Below, piece by piece: positions 23,891 to 37,006 of a DNA stretch of 64,000 bases (its first letter is position 1; each line of letters opens with the position of its first letter). Source of the stretch: Anisus vortex (taxonomy: Eukaryota > Mollusca > Gastropoda > Planorbidae); NCBI GenBank assembly GCA_949126835.1, contig OX421503.1, forward strand, positions 1,811,501 through 1,875,500, read 5' to 3'. Under the pieces are notes generated by a model, which was not told the origin of the DNA, ran no database searches, and saw only the letters and a program-made list of their open reading frames with translations. Position numbers and translations under genes: made by a program.

Positions 23891-24271
23891 GACTAGATGC
23901 CTATATAAGATGGTCTAAATAACGATATCTAAACAATGCCAATAAAGGACATAGGCATAGGCCTGCTACTCCCCACTGCCATGCAAATCATGCAATGTTT
24001 TATTATTATACTCTTTAGTGTTGTTTTTCTATTATGACCCAATGTATTTTAAGGCCTTTATTAATATTCCTTAAGGTCGTTAAAATCATTATCATTATTT
24101 TTCTATATTAAAAAAACATAAAAACATAGGCCAATAAATAAACATGTGTTAATATATAGGTCAGTGTAGTATAATTTTTTTGCTATTACACCATAGATAT
24201 AGAAATTGTGTATATCTATGATTACACTTTATGGTTGATGTTTAGTCTGAATGTGTCTGTGTTTTGAATTA

Positions 24272-24430
24272 TAAGTTTTACAGAAGTTCCTTCGTATAGA
24301 TAGAAGATTATTAGCCTACTATTACGTCCACTAGGCCCAAAACTCCTGCAGAGCGGCAGGGATAGAACCCGCAACTCGCAACGTGTTGGTTTAGCCTACA
24401 GTCCGGCGAACTAACCGCAGGACTAGCCGG
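24272..24430 (-). mobile_element. SINE-A copy, minus strand
   Basis: It reads ttttacagaagttccttcg at the tail side through attacgtccactaggcccaa and aactcctgcagagcggcagg to gactagccgg at the head, matching SINE-A in reverse. Confidence 0.75.
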
Positions 24431-26469
24431 AATCTCGAATCATTGCTGAAAATGTGCCTTTAACTTTAAATAATAATGTTATAACATTTTAAACAGGCAT
24501 GTTATAAAGGCCTATAGCTATATATAGGCTCTAGGCTACATGCTTTTTTTTTACTAATAAGATTAGATACTTAAAATTTACAAGAATGTCTAGATCTATA
24601 GATCTAGGCAGGCTAGGTAGCTATTAGTATTAGGCCTATCCTATACTATAGCCAATAGTCACTACTATAACTATAGTCTATAGATCTATAAAACTGCTGC
24701 GTGGCTTAAGTTTTGTGGGTTAGTCTCCGTGAATAGCTTCAGTAGTGGGACAATCTTTGCTAATCATTCTGTCATAAGAAAATTTAACTTGTCACTTTTG
24801 TATATATCTCACAACGTACAGAACAATGCGTTTTTACACTACTAAGTTTGGAAATCTATCTTCGGGTCATTAAATTAATAAATGTTAATGTAGTCATCGG
24901 CAATGCATGGAATCGAAAACAATTCAAAGATTGCAACATTTGTTTTGTGTTCCGAAACAATATCAATAAGAATAACTTAATTATATTAATAAGGCCCATA
25001 AGGTCTATGTCTCTATGATTACTTATGGCTATATCATATATATGGGAGTGTGCAAATAACCACTAAAAAAAGAATATATTTATGACATTTATGTTATCAG
25101 AGTTATTGTTTGCTTACTTTTATGTTTTAAAAATTCATTTGAAATCGACAAGAAAACACTGATCTAAAAACCATATATTATATATATATAGCTCAGTGCG
25201 AGTGATCATTGACACGTTGCTATGGAAAATGTATTTACCTCGGAACAAGTTTTTGTTTGTTTTCTGAGGATAAAATGTATAAAGGGAATTCCCGGTCAGC
25301 CATGTTAATGACATAAGAATACAGTTGAGAGGTAACATATTCTGAAATGTACACGCATGAAACCCCCATTTTCTGAACTTATTAACATGGTTTTAATAGC
25401 CTACTTTACTTTTGTACAGCAATATAATATAATAGTAGTAGTAGGGGAATGGTTCTGATCTTGACCTGGACCTGGAAAAAATGTTTTTGTTTAGGCCCTA
25501 CATTTTCATTTAAGTTTTAAGTTTAAATCAAATGTCAAATGAGGAAATTATATAATTATATTATTATATTATTAAACATTTTTTAATAGGCCTAACTTTA
25601 TTTTATAACTTTATAGTTTATAGGCTACCTTTGTTTTCAAAAACAAAAGACAAAGCTACACAATCACAATGTTAATGTTACATATGCCTGTTATTTTGAC
25701 ATCCCATGGGCCGTGGTAACAAATTCAGTGAATTATTGTATGAGAGAAAAGCCGTAGCTGCTTATTAGGCTGCTTAACTTAGGCCTACACAGTGTTACAG
25801 TCTCAGTAGGTAGTCTACTGGGCTGGGCTTAATTAATCTTTAGAATCAGATATAGAGTTAGAATAAAAGATAAACAGATATTTTAGAATATAAGATAAAA
25901 AGATATCCCAGTATCCAGGCTTCCAAACTTTTATAATTTTCATCCTGTTTGGGCTCTGCAAAATTTTATGTCATACTTGGCTATAGAGCATACTATAATC
26001 ATAATTATACTACTGCGGTCTGCAAACGTTGAGTCCACTGGGGCCACTTACTAATATTTACCATACAGTTCAGATATCTGGTCAGAAAAGAATAATAGAC
26101 GCCTTCAGAAAATAGCAACCACAACATGGCCGAGCAAATGTCATTTGTTGTATTATTATAATGTAAATAACTGTGTAGGATGTATGGCCCACCAATGTGT
26201 TAGGTATCAAATACCTTTTATAGCCCAAATGTTACACACAATGGTCCTGGTCGATTGTCTCTTATTTTTATGAGAATGACATAATTAGGCTATCTAATTC
26301 TTTACAAGACAATATAAAATACATGTTTTTTCAATAATGGAATACATTTAACTCCAACTAGAAATGTAAAATAATAAATGACAAACTAAGATAGAATCTA
26401 GGTAGGCCTATAGATAACCTCATTACAAAAATAAAACAAAAATTCAGACTTTAAAAAAAAAAGAATATT
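24431..26469. other. No gene seen
   Basis: AT-rich sequence with TAGGCCTA motifs and short palindromes. No exon with splice borders and homology to the cluster, and no recognisable transposon, was found. Confidence 0.4.
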
Positions 26470-26730
26470 TACAAATGTAACAAGGACAGAAACTAAAATA
26501 CTCCTTAACATTAGTTAGACCTGTACTAGAATATACTGTATGGGAGTCATCAACTAAAAGAAACTAGATAAATTCTGAGCTCTAAGGTGTAGGCCTACAT
26601 CTAAAGTAAATATTCACAACTGACAAGAGTAACAACTATAGATTTTTCACCAAACATGCAACACACTAATGTCACTAGTGGAATGAAGGCTAAAGAGCAA
26701 ACCACTAATAATACATATATGAGAAACCAT
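26470..26730 (+). mobile_element. Decayed I/jockey-type LINE RT fragment
   Basis: The stretch aatgtaacaaggacagaaac ... acattagttagacctgtact ... atatactgtatgggagtcat corresponds, with gaps, to the reverse transcriptase end of the copy at 45733 (LVRPILEYESYVWDSS). The frame is destroyed. Confidence 0.55.
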
Positions 26731-29216
26731 TAATTATACATTTTGCCTCATTCAGATTTTTTTCCTTCAGAAAAGGATAATTTGATACTTTTAAATTTTT
26801 TAAATAGTTTTAACAATTGATCAATATGTAAAATATGATTTTTGTAATAGTCTATGTTGAACTATTTGCCCCCACCACTTTGAGCTATTTGCTGCACCCA
26901 CACTTCGTGATTCAAGCCACACCAATCCTTATATATTTGATATGGCAATCTAAGCACTGTCTGCTAGAACACCAAGTTGTTATTTATGTCTATCCTTTGA
27001 ATTTATCAAGTGAAGTAATTTGTAATTTATTTATTGCACATTTTGTATTTTGGTAAAAATTCTTGTGTTGTAATTTATGCAATGTATAAACAACATCCCA
27101 TTCAACTATTATTTAACTTAATTTAAGTCATCAATCACTCTTTATTTTCTATTTATTTATCTGCAGGGATGCATTTTGTATTAAACTCAAGATTTGAATT
27201 ATTCCTGCAGGTGAGCTGCTATTTATTTAACTATAAAATTCGCTCACTTTGTAAGCAACTTACTGCTATAGTGAAAAACTTTTTCATGACACACTCCAGT
27301 TTTCGCCAGTGTATAAACGAAGGTAATTTTTGACAAAGATTGTAATTTGATTTGATTTGTTTAAAAGTTGTGAATATAACTTTTGTATGATAAAATTTGG
27401 AAAAATGAAATGCAAATTCTTGTGTTGCCAGGCACAAGTAAACGAGGAGAAATGAAACATAAAGAAAAGAAACATTTGCAGAGAAACATGGGAACCAGTA
27501 CAATCCAAAGGGCAGTGACAGCTGAGCAGGTGACTTCCAGAAAAGCTGGTCAGTGATGGAGTCTTTATTCATTGAAACTCTAAAAAATGTTTAAAATGGA
27601 AATTTATGTTTGTTTTCCAGTTCCTGTTTTTGCTACTTGATAGTTTTCTATTTTTAAGTAAGGTCTCATACACTTGATATATAAACAAGCTAACAGACAG
27701 ATAGAATGTAGTTTTTTTTTAAGAGACATCTTATCCCTTACAACATAACAACCATTTTTGTCCGACAGTGGTGCCAGCAAGAGGTCGAACCTTTTTGAAC
27801 CAAATGTTGTGTGGCTGATGCAACGCTGAGCACATCTTGATGACCAAAATGTTTTTTTTTTGTTTGTAAACATAAATTGTGAATTATTATCACTGTTCAC
27901 TCCGATGCCTATCTCAATTACCAATCTTATGGTCATTTTACCCATTAAATCTTACAATCAAGATCAATCTCCAAGTATTTGTAATTTATAAAATATATAA
28001 GTAGATTACATCCTGCATGTACATACCTTTCTTTTCATAACCATTGTTCTAACCATTTGGGTTAGAAGTAAAAGTTAATATTCAGTAATAAGCCATGATT
28101 TTCTTTTCCATTGTTAGTGGCTAACCATTATTGCCTCCGACATTCGGCTCAGCTAAAAATTCCATTGGCACATAATTTAAAAAAAAACAACAAAGAAATA
28201 TTTTTGGAATAAGCATCAAATTTTTAATTACTCTGGATACTAATGATAATTACCCAAACATTTAAAAAGCCATTCTATTATTCTATTTTTATTCTATTTT
28301 CTTGAAATGATCTGAAGTTTTATTTAATTCATTTTGCTTTAGTAATTTCAGTAGCTTTCTTTAGACGGCATACCTCTTCTGTCTCCTGGATAAATGTGGT
28401 TATTTTGGTACTGGTCTATTTCAGATACAAACTTTGTCCCAGAGATTTACTTAAAGTTATCCATATCTTTTTTTTTTACATGAATTATTTTCTGAAACAA
28501 CCCTAAAACATTTAAGACAGCAAGCATTCATAAATGTCTATGGTTTAAGGCTTTTGGTTACTATTTGAGACTGCAGACACCATTTATAGTATAATAAGCT
28601 TTATAAAAAATTATATTACTATTGTAAAAATAAATATATAAATTTAAATAAATACAATTTAACAATGAACATTTAAAATTTAAAATGATTACAGGTAAAT
28701 AAATACATTATTTTGATAATTTTCCACTACAGTAGAAAATTAGGCTTTGCATATGAAATGAAATATATGATACTTTAGACTTGAGCATTGCTGAAAATAT
28801 TTGGCCCATACCCAAATCAAGCAAAATAGTACATCCCAAAATTTGGATTCAGTTTGGTACAATCTATTGTAACATTTCTTAAAATTATACATTTGGAAGT
28901 TTTCAGAAAATGTTAAATAATGCCTTTACTCTTGTCTAGCTTTCCTTTCATTGTCATTAAAAGGATTAGCCCTTTTTATTTTGAATAAAATGTATCATCT
29001 CAGAAATTCTAAGTATAATATTTCTTGACAATGATTTTGCTTTTGGATAACGTTGAGAAATTCAGAAATGGGCTGTACATTTATTTTCATATTTTCAGAA
29101 TTTGATGTTGGTTTAATTAATATGATTAATATACTTGAATATTTGTCACTGACATTAGTGAATTTATGTTTATAAATAGAGTCCCAATTATGGTAACAAT
29201 CTATTTCTATTTAAAG
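26731..29216. other. Upstream region of gene D; no confirmed exon
   Basis: Bases 26860-26920 resemble the hAT-derived relic near 37620. A minus-strand open frame at 27945-27604 (113 codons) has no recognisable motif. Gene D needs an upstream first exon, probably here, but I could not choose one: candidate acceptors such as tatttcag at 28425 give no clear coding exon. Confidence 0.35.
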
Positions 29217-32200
29217 GTATCCAAAAACAATCAATTCAACGGAGAGCCTTTTATAAAAGTAGTCTCCACCATTGGAAAACTTGTACTCACAACCCTGGGC
29301 ATGAAAAGTTCATACCTGTGAAAAGTTTCTCTTTGAAGCATTTGTCAGGAGTATTCAAGACAGAGGAAGTGTTCAATTATATCCAATTATTAGTAGCTTT
29401 AACTGTTCGACTTGTAGTCAGATGTAGAAGTAACAACAGGCCGAAAGATCCATTCTATGCCAGCGGAGGTAGGATCTGGACTGGCACAGGCACAGTCGTT
29501 AGTATAAAAAAAAGACCTAAATCGTATAGTATTAAGAGTAATACATTAAGAAACAGATACACTATTACTATTAGAACTGCCTGTCATGTGGTTTTTGATA
29601 GCATCGAGGCTTCCAATTGTATTGTGGAATTCTTCTATGACAGTGAAATAGATGAGCAAAAGGTGAAGCGTGTCCTTGGAACAAGCATGTGCAGTCAGAA
29701 TGTTGAAGAGGACTCGTGCTACTTTGAGTGCACCACCACAGACAAATACCTAGCGAGGTTGCTGGACTCCACTTTGAAATCTCTGTCACTGTCCATCCCA
29801 CCTACAGGTGACATGATGGCAGTTATAGTATCACACCCTCACGGCCTGTCGAAACACATCAGCATTGGGCAATGGAATCATCCGCCAAGCTATGAAGACT
29901 ATTTCTTCTACACTACTTTTAACAAAGACAGCATTCACTTCAGTTTATTCCCATTCAAGTCAAATCTAGTGAACAAAGCAACAGGTAAGTTTGTATTATA
30001 CATAAAGCTATATAAGGGCATGAATCTGGTGAAAATATGATTTTTTTTTCATGGCATTCAATGTCTCATAAAAAGTGGACACGATAACAGCCAGTTTTTT
30101 TTTTCCTGTTTACTTTAAAATAATTATAACTATTGAAATAAAGCTGCAACTTATGTCCACATAGCAATGAATGTCTAGGAGCAATCATCTCAGTAGTCAA
30201 GTCTAGAAGTTGTAGAAAAATCTAATTCAAATATTGGATACACAGGAATGTATTAACTCATTCCGTGCCAAGTGACGATATATCGTTAGTCTCATTTTTT
30301 ATATTTATTTTGGTTTCCAGTGCATCTAATCCAACTTTTTATTGTCTAAAGGGAAAGATAACTCGTCTAACTTCCTTTCTGCTTGGTTTCCTTTCGGTTT
30401 TTAAATAATAATGATGATTTTTATCAATTTCTGGTTAAACTTTTGTAATCAAAGCATAGCCACGCCTTCTCGAAATGTTTCTAGGCCTTGGAACTTGTCA
30501 AATTTGCTATTAAAATAAGTTTTATTGCTAATTATTAATTTCTATTCATCAGATAATAACTTTAAATCATTTTAAAATGGTTTTAAGGAATGTCGGTTTA
30601 TTTATTAATTAAAGATTCCAACATTCGTGGTTAGGCCTAGGCCTATGTAAACTATATAGAAATGTATAGGTTCGGCGTTTGCCGGCTGATACTAACATTA
30701 CAAAAATGCGTATAACTTAGTAACTATATGGGATATTTTCAAAATTCAAAATGCATTCTGATCTGGAATAGATATACTTTTAGTGGTTTTAAGCCGAATA
30801 GGATATCTGCTACCATATAAAAATCTGTTAAGATTGATTTTTTTTGCTCCTTTTTTTTTAAACAAAAAGTTTGATCTTTAAGAGTTACTAATAAAGATGT
30901 AACTATTATTCTAATATTGTTTTAACTTCTACTTATTATTATTTCCTGTTTAATTTCCTTTAATTTGATATGAAATACAGGTATCTTGCTAACATAGAAA
31001 TTTATGAATAAATAAGGGCACCCAAAAAAAATTCTAGCGGCTTAAAAATGGTTTGGCACAAACGAGGTAAACCCCCCGGCACAGAATGAGTTAACACTAA
31101 TAAGGATTTCCTTTAAAAAGAATAGTTTGAGAACTGCTGTTAAAGAATACATATATTTACCTGCACAAAACTTTCATTTGACTTATTTACTTTGTTATCG
31201 TTACATTTATACATAAACTTGATATATTTCATTACATAGGCTTAGTATAAACATCTTTGTAATTTTTACATGGTCAGAAAAAAATGCTTTTTTATATTTA
31301 TTTAATTATCTGAATATTTCTACATTCAAATGCCTTAATGGGTTCCTATTACTTATGTGCCCGGTTCTCTATATGGATTAAATGTTATTTTGGAATTCCA
31401 TTTCAATAAATCGTAACGTCCTAAGCAATTTAAACATTAATTAAATTTTCCCCATCATTCATAAAGGTTCATATCATCATAAAATAATCAGGCTTTTTCT
31501 CATTTTAATTCTATTCTGAATCACATATCACATTTATGATTGAAATGACCAATTAATGCAGTCATAGTTTTAATTTTGAGACGTTGACAATGTTCACCAC
31601 ACTCACGGTAGCACAAAGAATTTGTGGGAAGTTTCATGTCATTCGGTCCAGTATCAAAAACAGATTAGTCTATGCGACATCTACACACCCACAAATAAAC
31701 TTTCACTTTTATATTATAACACATTGATGACATAAAACCTAATACTTTTCTAATCTTAGATGATAGTTAGATAATTATATTTTATTTTATACAATAATTT
31801 TATTTATTCATTTTTATTGGTGTGTTTTTACAAAATAATATATTTAAACTGAACTGTAAATTTCAGACGAAATATGTTTCAGTAATAATAAAATGATTCC
31901 TTTTTTTCATATTTCTCTCTGGCACTTCCATGAAAAGCTGGATCAAATCCTCCTTGTAAGTATATTCTAGACTAATGAGGTAATATTATCGTCATTATCC
32001 ACAGTGGCTGAGGGGCGCATCGAAGGTCCTTAGTTCAAATCCCAGTGAAGGCTGGGATTTGTACTCGGGACTGGAAGGTGTCCCTAAGTTTATCCAGCTC
32101 TGATGGGTACCTGACATTAGTTGGGTTAAAGTTAAGGCGGCTGGACATTGTGCTGGCCACACATGCCCTATTATTTATAACCAAGGCCACTGAAACTGGT

Positions 32201-35009
32201 GAACGCTGCTTCACCGGCCCTAAGGATAAATTTGGTCTGACAGGTACTTTACTTTTTACACTTATGAGTAAAACAGGAAAAGAACATTTTATCTACTTTA
32301 TTGAGTCACGACCTTTGGCTTTACTCAAACTTACTGGTCTGTGGGAATAAAGGGGAAAAAAATTCCCAAGAGACTTATATTGTTTATAATAAATAAGCTT
32401 ACGTGAGGTTATTGTAACCTTCAAAAATTCTTATAAAATATAGTCCAGTGCCATGAAAACATTTTTTCTTCTTCTGTTAGTCATGGTGGATGACAGCTTT
32501 AACTTTAATGTTATTTTCATGGAACCCACTGGTAGCACAAAGGTTTCATATAGTATAAATGAAATATAGGATTAAAATTGGTTGAAAACTTATACTTTAA
32601 ACTAAATTTATAGTTTGTAAGAAATATAGGACTTAACTAAACCCAAACCTTTAATTTATACTATATTAGTTATTATGAAATATGGGTTAAAAGCTCAACC
32701 AAATCCTTAATGATTTCTTATAATGACATATGATTTTTACATCCACTGCATTCCACCTCATTTAGAGGAAGTAATGCTAGAGTTCAAGGCTGAATAATAT
32801 CTAAATTACTGTATATACTCGCGTATATACTCGCGTATAAGTCGCACCGGTGTATAAGTCGCACCCCTAGTTCAAGACTTTTTTTTCTTATATGTTGTCA
32901 TTGACCCGTGCATAAGTCGCACCCCGACTTCCCGGATTACACTGCCTTTTAATATCTCAAAAATGCATACCTTTTAAACATAAAAGTTACTAAATATTCA
33001 CCCTAATTTGGAAACTTTCCTTAAACAATGGTTTTAATCGTGCATAAGGCAAGCATAATCAAATAAAGGCAGATCTTCATTTATTTTAAACAACCGATCT
33101 ATAGGCCTACAGACATTAGTGAGATGAGAAAGTAAGGTATCTGTTTCTTCAACCAAAGTCCCTTCCCCTACTCAAGTTTCTATCCTTATAGTAACACTAC
33201 ACACAAAAAAAAAGTCTTTGAAGTACATCATTAGACTCAATGTCGCCTAGACTGGAGACTGGGGGGCGCCGGCATTTATGACGCGCTATACATGTGTCCT
33301 AATTACCATTAACATTGTTTGTAATGATTTCAAGTGCGTCTGCGCGATCAACATATAAGATGTGTTTTTTTTCCAACTCTTACATGCTACTAATAAACAC
33401 ACTATTGACATTTCACGCGTCTATCTGCCGATCGTAGTTTTAGAAACATTGCCTAGACATTGCGCGGTTTTATCGGAATGCTCAACACTGCCTAGACCTT
33501 AAGTACTAAATAAAACGCATCTTAAGCTTATATGCCTACCAACATTATAGGCATACACAGGCTTTTACACATTTAGATTCATACCATACTGTAATTTGTG
33601 CTCAATAAGCCTACCGAAAATGCCGCCTTTAAACTTACGATACGTTTCGGAAATACAAAATCGGTCCAAAAGTTCAAAAGAAAAGCGGGGTGGTGAGGGT
33701 CTGAAAACCTAAAATATTTGTCGATTTCAAATTCAGTAATATAAAGATAGTAATATTTACACCTACGAAAGTTTTCTAAATGTAAAATGTATGCCTACGC
33801 ATATCCCAGTAATTCTACACAACTCCAATCAACTATACGGGTTATGTTGGAAACTTTATAACAGAGTAGTGATGTTTTTCAAACTTTTCAAAAACAGTGT
33901 TGGGTGTATAAGTCGCACCCCTACTTTTGAGTATATACGGTAATGGTTACAGCATGCACTGCTTCCGTGAGATAGGTTATGGTTCATGTTACCTTAAGGC
34001 CCGTGTGAGTTCTTACAACAAATAAAACAGTGGTTTTGTTTTAAAACACACGTTTTTCTTTCATTCTTACAGTTTCTGAACCTGTGGGTATTGAGTGTGA
34101 CATACACTTTCCTGATGGCGAGAGAAGCAAGTGTCATATTTGGCAGATTGATCGCCTAGTTAAACATGTGAGTTGAATAACTGCCATCAAGCTGATTCGA
34201 GTGATTGATTATTTTAAAGACTTACCCTCCCCTGAATATATTTGATAGGAGTCTACTAGCATTAGCTAGCATTAGTGTCCATTAGCACCTTTGTGCCTTG
34301 AAAGAGTTATCAGTATTCTGTTTAGTCTGCAATGTTTTCGGCATCATTTATAGATGAATTACCTACCTAGTATTTATGCATTAACGTTGGTCAACTATAC
34401 CTTGTTTGATTAAAATGAACTATTGTGGATGAACTAGACCTTATTTAATTAAAATGAACTATTGTGGGTAAACTAGACCTTGTTTTGATTAAAATGACCG
34501 ATTGTGGGTAACATAGACCCTTGTTTGATTAGAATGATCATTTGTGGGCTACGGCATCTGGGCATTTTGCTGGTCACACAATTTCCTCATAGGCATACTG
34601 GTTAACGCTGCTTCACCAATCCAGTCTTATGGATCAATTTGGTCCAGTGGAATAACCCTTTTTTTGTGTGGATAAACTAGACTTTGGTAGATTCAAATGA
34701 ACTTTGAGTTAGTCTAAATTTTGTTAGATTAAAATCCTCCTTTATTTGGGGGGATTACTAGAACAATGCATGTTGGCCAACTCTATGTTTTTTTTGTCTT
34801 TGAATTCCTGGAACATTTCCATATCATTTCAGACCAAAGAAGCTCTGATCAGTGAAGGTGGGATACACATACCGGCAGATCAGCTCTGTCTCGAGCTCGA
34901 CCTGGGCAACGGAGTATCGCAGGTGATGAAAGACGAGGATCCGCTGGAGTACTATTGGGATGATTTGACAGTAACGTGTACTATCATAATGAGGAGGATA
35001 CAACAATAA
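29217..35009 (+). CDS. Gene D: trypsin-fold-like region plus ubiquitin-like domain (5' incomplete)
   Basis: Exons 29217-29984, 34073-34167 and 34833-35009 (stop TAA) join phase 1 (caacag/gtaagt ... ttacag) and phase 0 (gtgagt ... tttcag). No in-frame ATG lies in the first exon, so a first exon is missing; the acceptor tatttaaag before 29217 is my best choice. Numbering from the exon start: CTHNPGHEKFIPVK (22-35), ALTVRL (60-65), TGTGTVV (89-95), TIRTACHVVFD with His123, FFYD (138-141), EEDSCYFEC with Asp165, and AVIVSHPHG (201-209). Where a catalytic Ser motif would be expected there is only FFYTTFNKDSIHFS, so activity is doubtful. The Ub-like half reads GIECDIHFPDG, helix VKHTKEALISEGGI, LCLELDLGNG, MKDEDPLEYYWDDL and CTIIMRRIQQ. 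GI.....DQL parallels ubiquitin's GIPPDQQRL. There is no Gly-Gly end. An AATAAA lies at 35107. The first intron carries a piggyBac-like and another DNA element. Confidence 0.75.
30253..31094. mobile_element. piggyBac-like non-autonomous element in gene D intron
   Basis: TTAA at 30253-30256 and 31091-31094 flank the inverted ends ctcattccgtgcc and ggcacagaatgag. The element is 842 bp and has no long open frame. TTAA duplication with matching ends supports piggyBac ancestry. Confidence 0.7.
32003..32260 (+). mobile_element. SINE-B copy in gene D intron
   Basis: The head cacagtggctgaggggcgc, B-box-like tagttcaaatccc, ctgatgggtacctgacatta, actggtgaacgctgcttcac and tail tactttacttttt are present. 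The small open frame across it is a by-product. Confidence 0.8.
32807..33942. mobile_element. DNA transposon with long inverted ends in gene D intron
   Basis: The left end tactgtatatactcgcg is followed by gtataagtcgcaccggtg. The right end, reverse-complemented, is taccgtatatactcaaaag followed by ggtgcgacttatacacc. TA flanks both ends. The interior has higher GC stretches (gggggcgccggc near 33262) but no intact frame. TA flanks would fit a Tc1/mariner/pogo-type element; this is inference. Confidence 0.6.
34545..34665 (+). mobile_element. SINE-B 3' fragment in gene D intron
   Basis: The words gggcattttgctggtcacac, ggttaacgctgcttcaccaa and tggatcaatttggtcc match the 3' part of SINE-B. It lies just before the last exon. 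Confidence 0.65.
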
Positions 35010-35106
35010 CATTAAATGTATTATTTATTAGCTCATTGTTATCTGTGATACACTTGTGATACACTAATACCAATTATGTAATTATTGCATGTAGGCCTAC
35101 TAATTT

Positions 35107-35112
35107 AATAAA
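35107..35112 (+). promoter_or_regulatory. Polyadenylation signal of gene D
   Basis: A canonical AATAAA lies about 98 nt after the gene D stop codon. Confidence 0.55.
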
Positions 35113-35694
35113 TCTAAAAACCAAGTAAAGTCTTAATATAACATTTTATTTTGTTTTTAATTTGTTCAATCTATCAGTTATATAACATGTTACAACTCGT
35201 TGTTTTATGTTAAATTTTTTATATTTCTAAAAGTTTGGCTAATTATTTGTTCTTTCACACGCCCAGGGGTTCAAACTTGATTTGTATAAGATTTAGTATA
35301 GATCTAGATTCACTTAATTTAAGGACCGTTCAGTAGAACATCACCAAAATGACGAGTAGTTTAAACAGCAAAATATTTTTAATATTATAGATTGAAATAA
35401 TTAACCTTGCAAAAAAAACAACAACAACAACAACTAAAAGACAAAAATAGTATACTGGTCACACTACAAAAGCACCGAAAGAACTAACTTAAAAATAAAT
35501 TAAAACACGGGACCTAACCCCTGAGAGAGTCTACTGATTCTCTAAATGGGTCGTCAGGAAATCCAACAAGCAATAAAAACAAGTTCCACATGGGACACTA
35601 CCCATGTCATTTCATCCACCTCTCCTTGGAATCAACATGACAGTAACCCTCCACTTTCTAGTGTGATCTATATTTAAAACAATCTACACATGCC

Positions 35695-35975
35695 ATGGCT
35701 AGTAAAGTAGTACCAAAAAAAATTCCTTCGGGACCAAATTGACCATAGGGTTGGTGAAGAAGCATTCACCAGTTTCTGTGGCCACAGCATATATATACTA
35801 GGGATTGTGAGGCCAGAAAAGTGCCCATACACTTTTACTTTACCCTTAACTAATGTCAAGTATCTTACCCATCAGAGCTGGATAGATTCAGGGGGACACC
35901 CTCCAGTTCCAGGAAAAAAAACCTAACCTTTACCAGAATTTCAAGCCAGCTCAGCAACCGTGGCCCATACTTTCC
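35695..35975 (-). mobile_element. SINE-B copy, minus strand
   Basis: It reads agtaaagtagtacc, gggaccaaattgaccatagg, gaagaagcattcaccagttt, cccatcagagctggatagat and tccagttccaggaaa, ending near gcaaccgtggccca. It is the reverse complement of SINE-B with a diverged B box. Confidence 0.75.
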
Positions 35976-37006
35976 ATATAGTAATTGATTTTGAAAGATA
36001 ACCTATTTATTTACAATATTGAGAATTTATAATCACTTGTAGTTTATTTGTAGATAAAAACTTTCCTTTAAAAATATTTTTTTTTAAAAGTCAATAGATC
36101 TAGACTAGATCTAGCTCATTTTGAATCACACAAAAAATCTATTAAAACCAGCAAGACAATAATGAACTTGAAATAATGGTGTAAGCTTATTAATATTTTG
36201 TTTATGTAATTTATTCTCTTTTTTTAAAAAAATCTCGTGTGATGGTCATTATAGTGTTCTACTGGTGACTGGTGGTGAATTTCTTACTTAAATTACTCAT
36301 GATGTGATGACTTAAGTGACAGTACATAGGTAATTGATAACAAAAGTAAAAATAAAAGCTAATTCAAACCAAACTAGAACCCTTACGACAGTCATAAAAA
36401 TCCCCTCCCATCTGAAATATATTTTTTAAAGGAAGAAATTAAGAAAACAAAAACTAGATCCAAGTTTATTTCTACTTAAAGAGCAGACAGTAAAAAAAAA
36501 CGATTAATACAGTCACTGAACACATGGAGTGCTCAAGCAATTAAAATAGAGAAGAAAAAATGGGACAAAATGCGGACTTTTTAATATAGATAGGTGCACT
36601 GTATTGCACTGAGCTATGTAGCCTATACATAAAAGTACTTAAAATTTAAAACCTTTTTGTAATTGTGTCATTGAAAAATAATAAAAATGAACTCTTTTAT
36701 ACTGAACATATATTATATATATAGGCCTATATATAAGCTTATACTCTCTTATACGAGTAAATAATGTCAATTTTAATGAGTACCGGATTCATTAATTTAA
36801 TGGCGAAGTCAAAAGATGAAATGGTTGATGATTTTTCTGGCTAATGCTTTGAATACCATATATATATATATATTAGCTGAGTAAGTAATTTTAATGAATA
36901 TTTACTATTTAGACATGTATATATAGCTCAGTGAAATACAGTGTACTTATCTACATTTAAAATACCTTCCTTGATCATCTTGCGAATTATTTGGGAAATA
37001 AAAGAG
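35976..37006. other. No gene seen
   Basis: AT-rich sequence with no recognisable exon, RNA gene or transposon; only short simple repeats such as tatatatata near 36860. Confidence 0.4.

Noticed and set aside
32045..32350. 101-codon plus-strand frame
   Set aside because: It lies across a SINE-B copy; the same peptide pieces recur at other SINE-B copies (for example 17576-17761).
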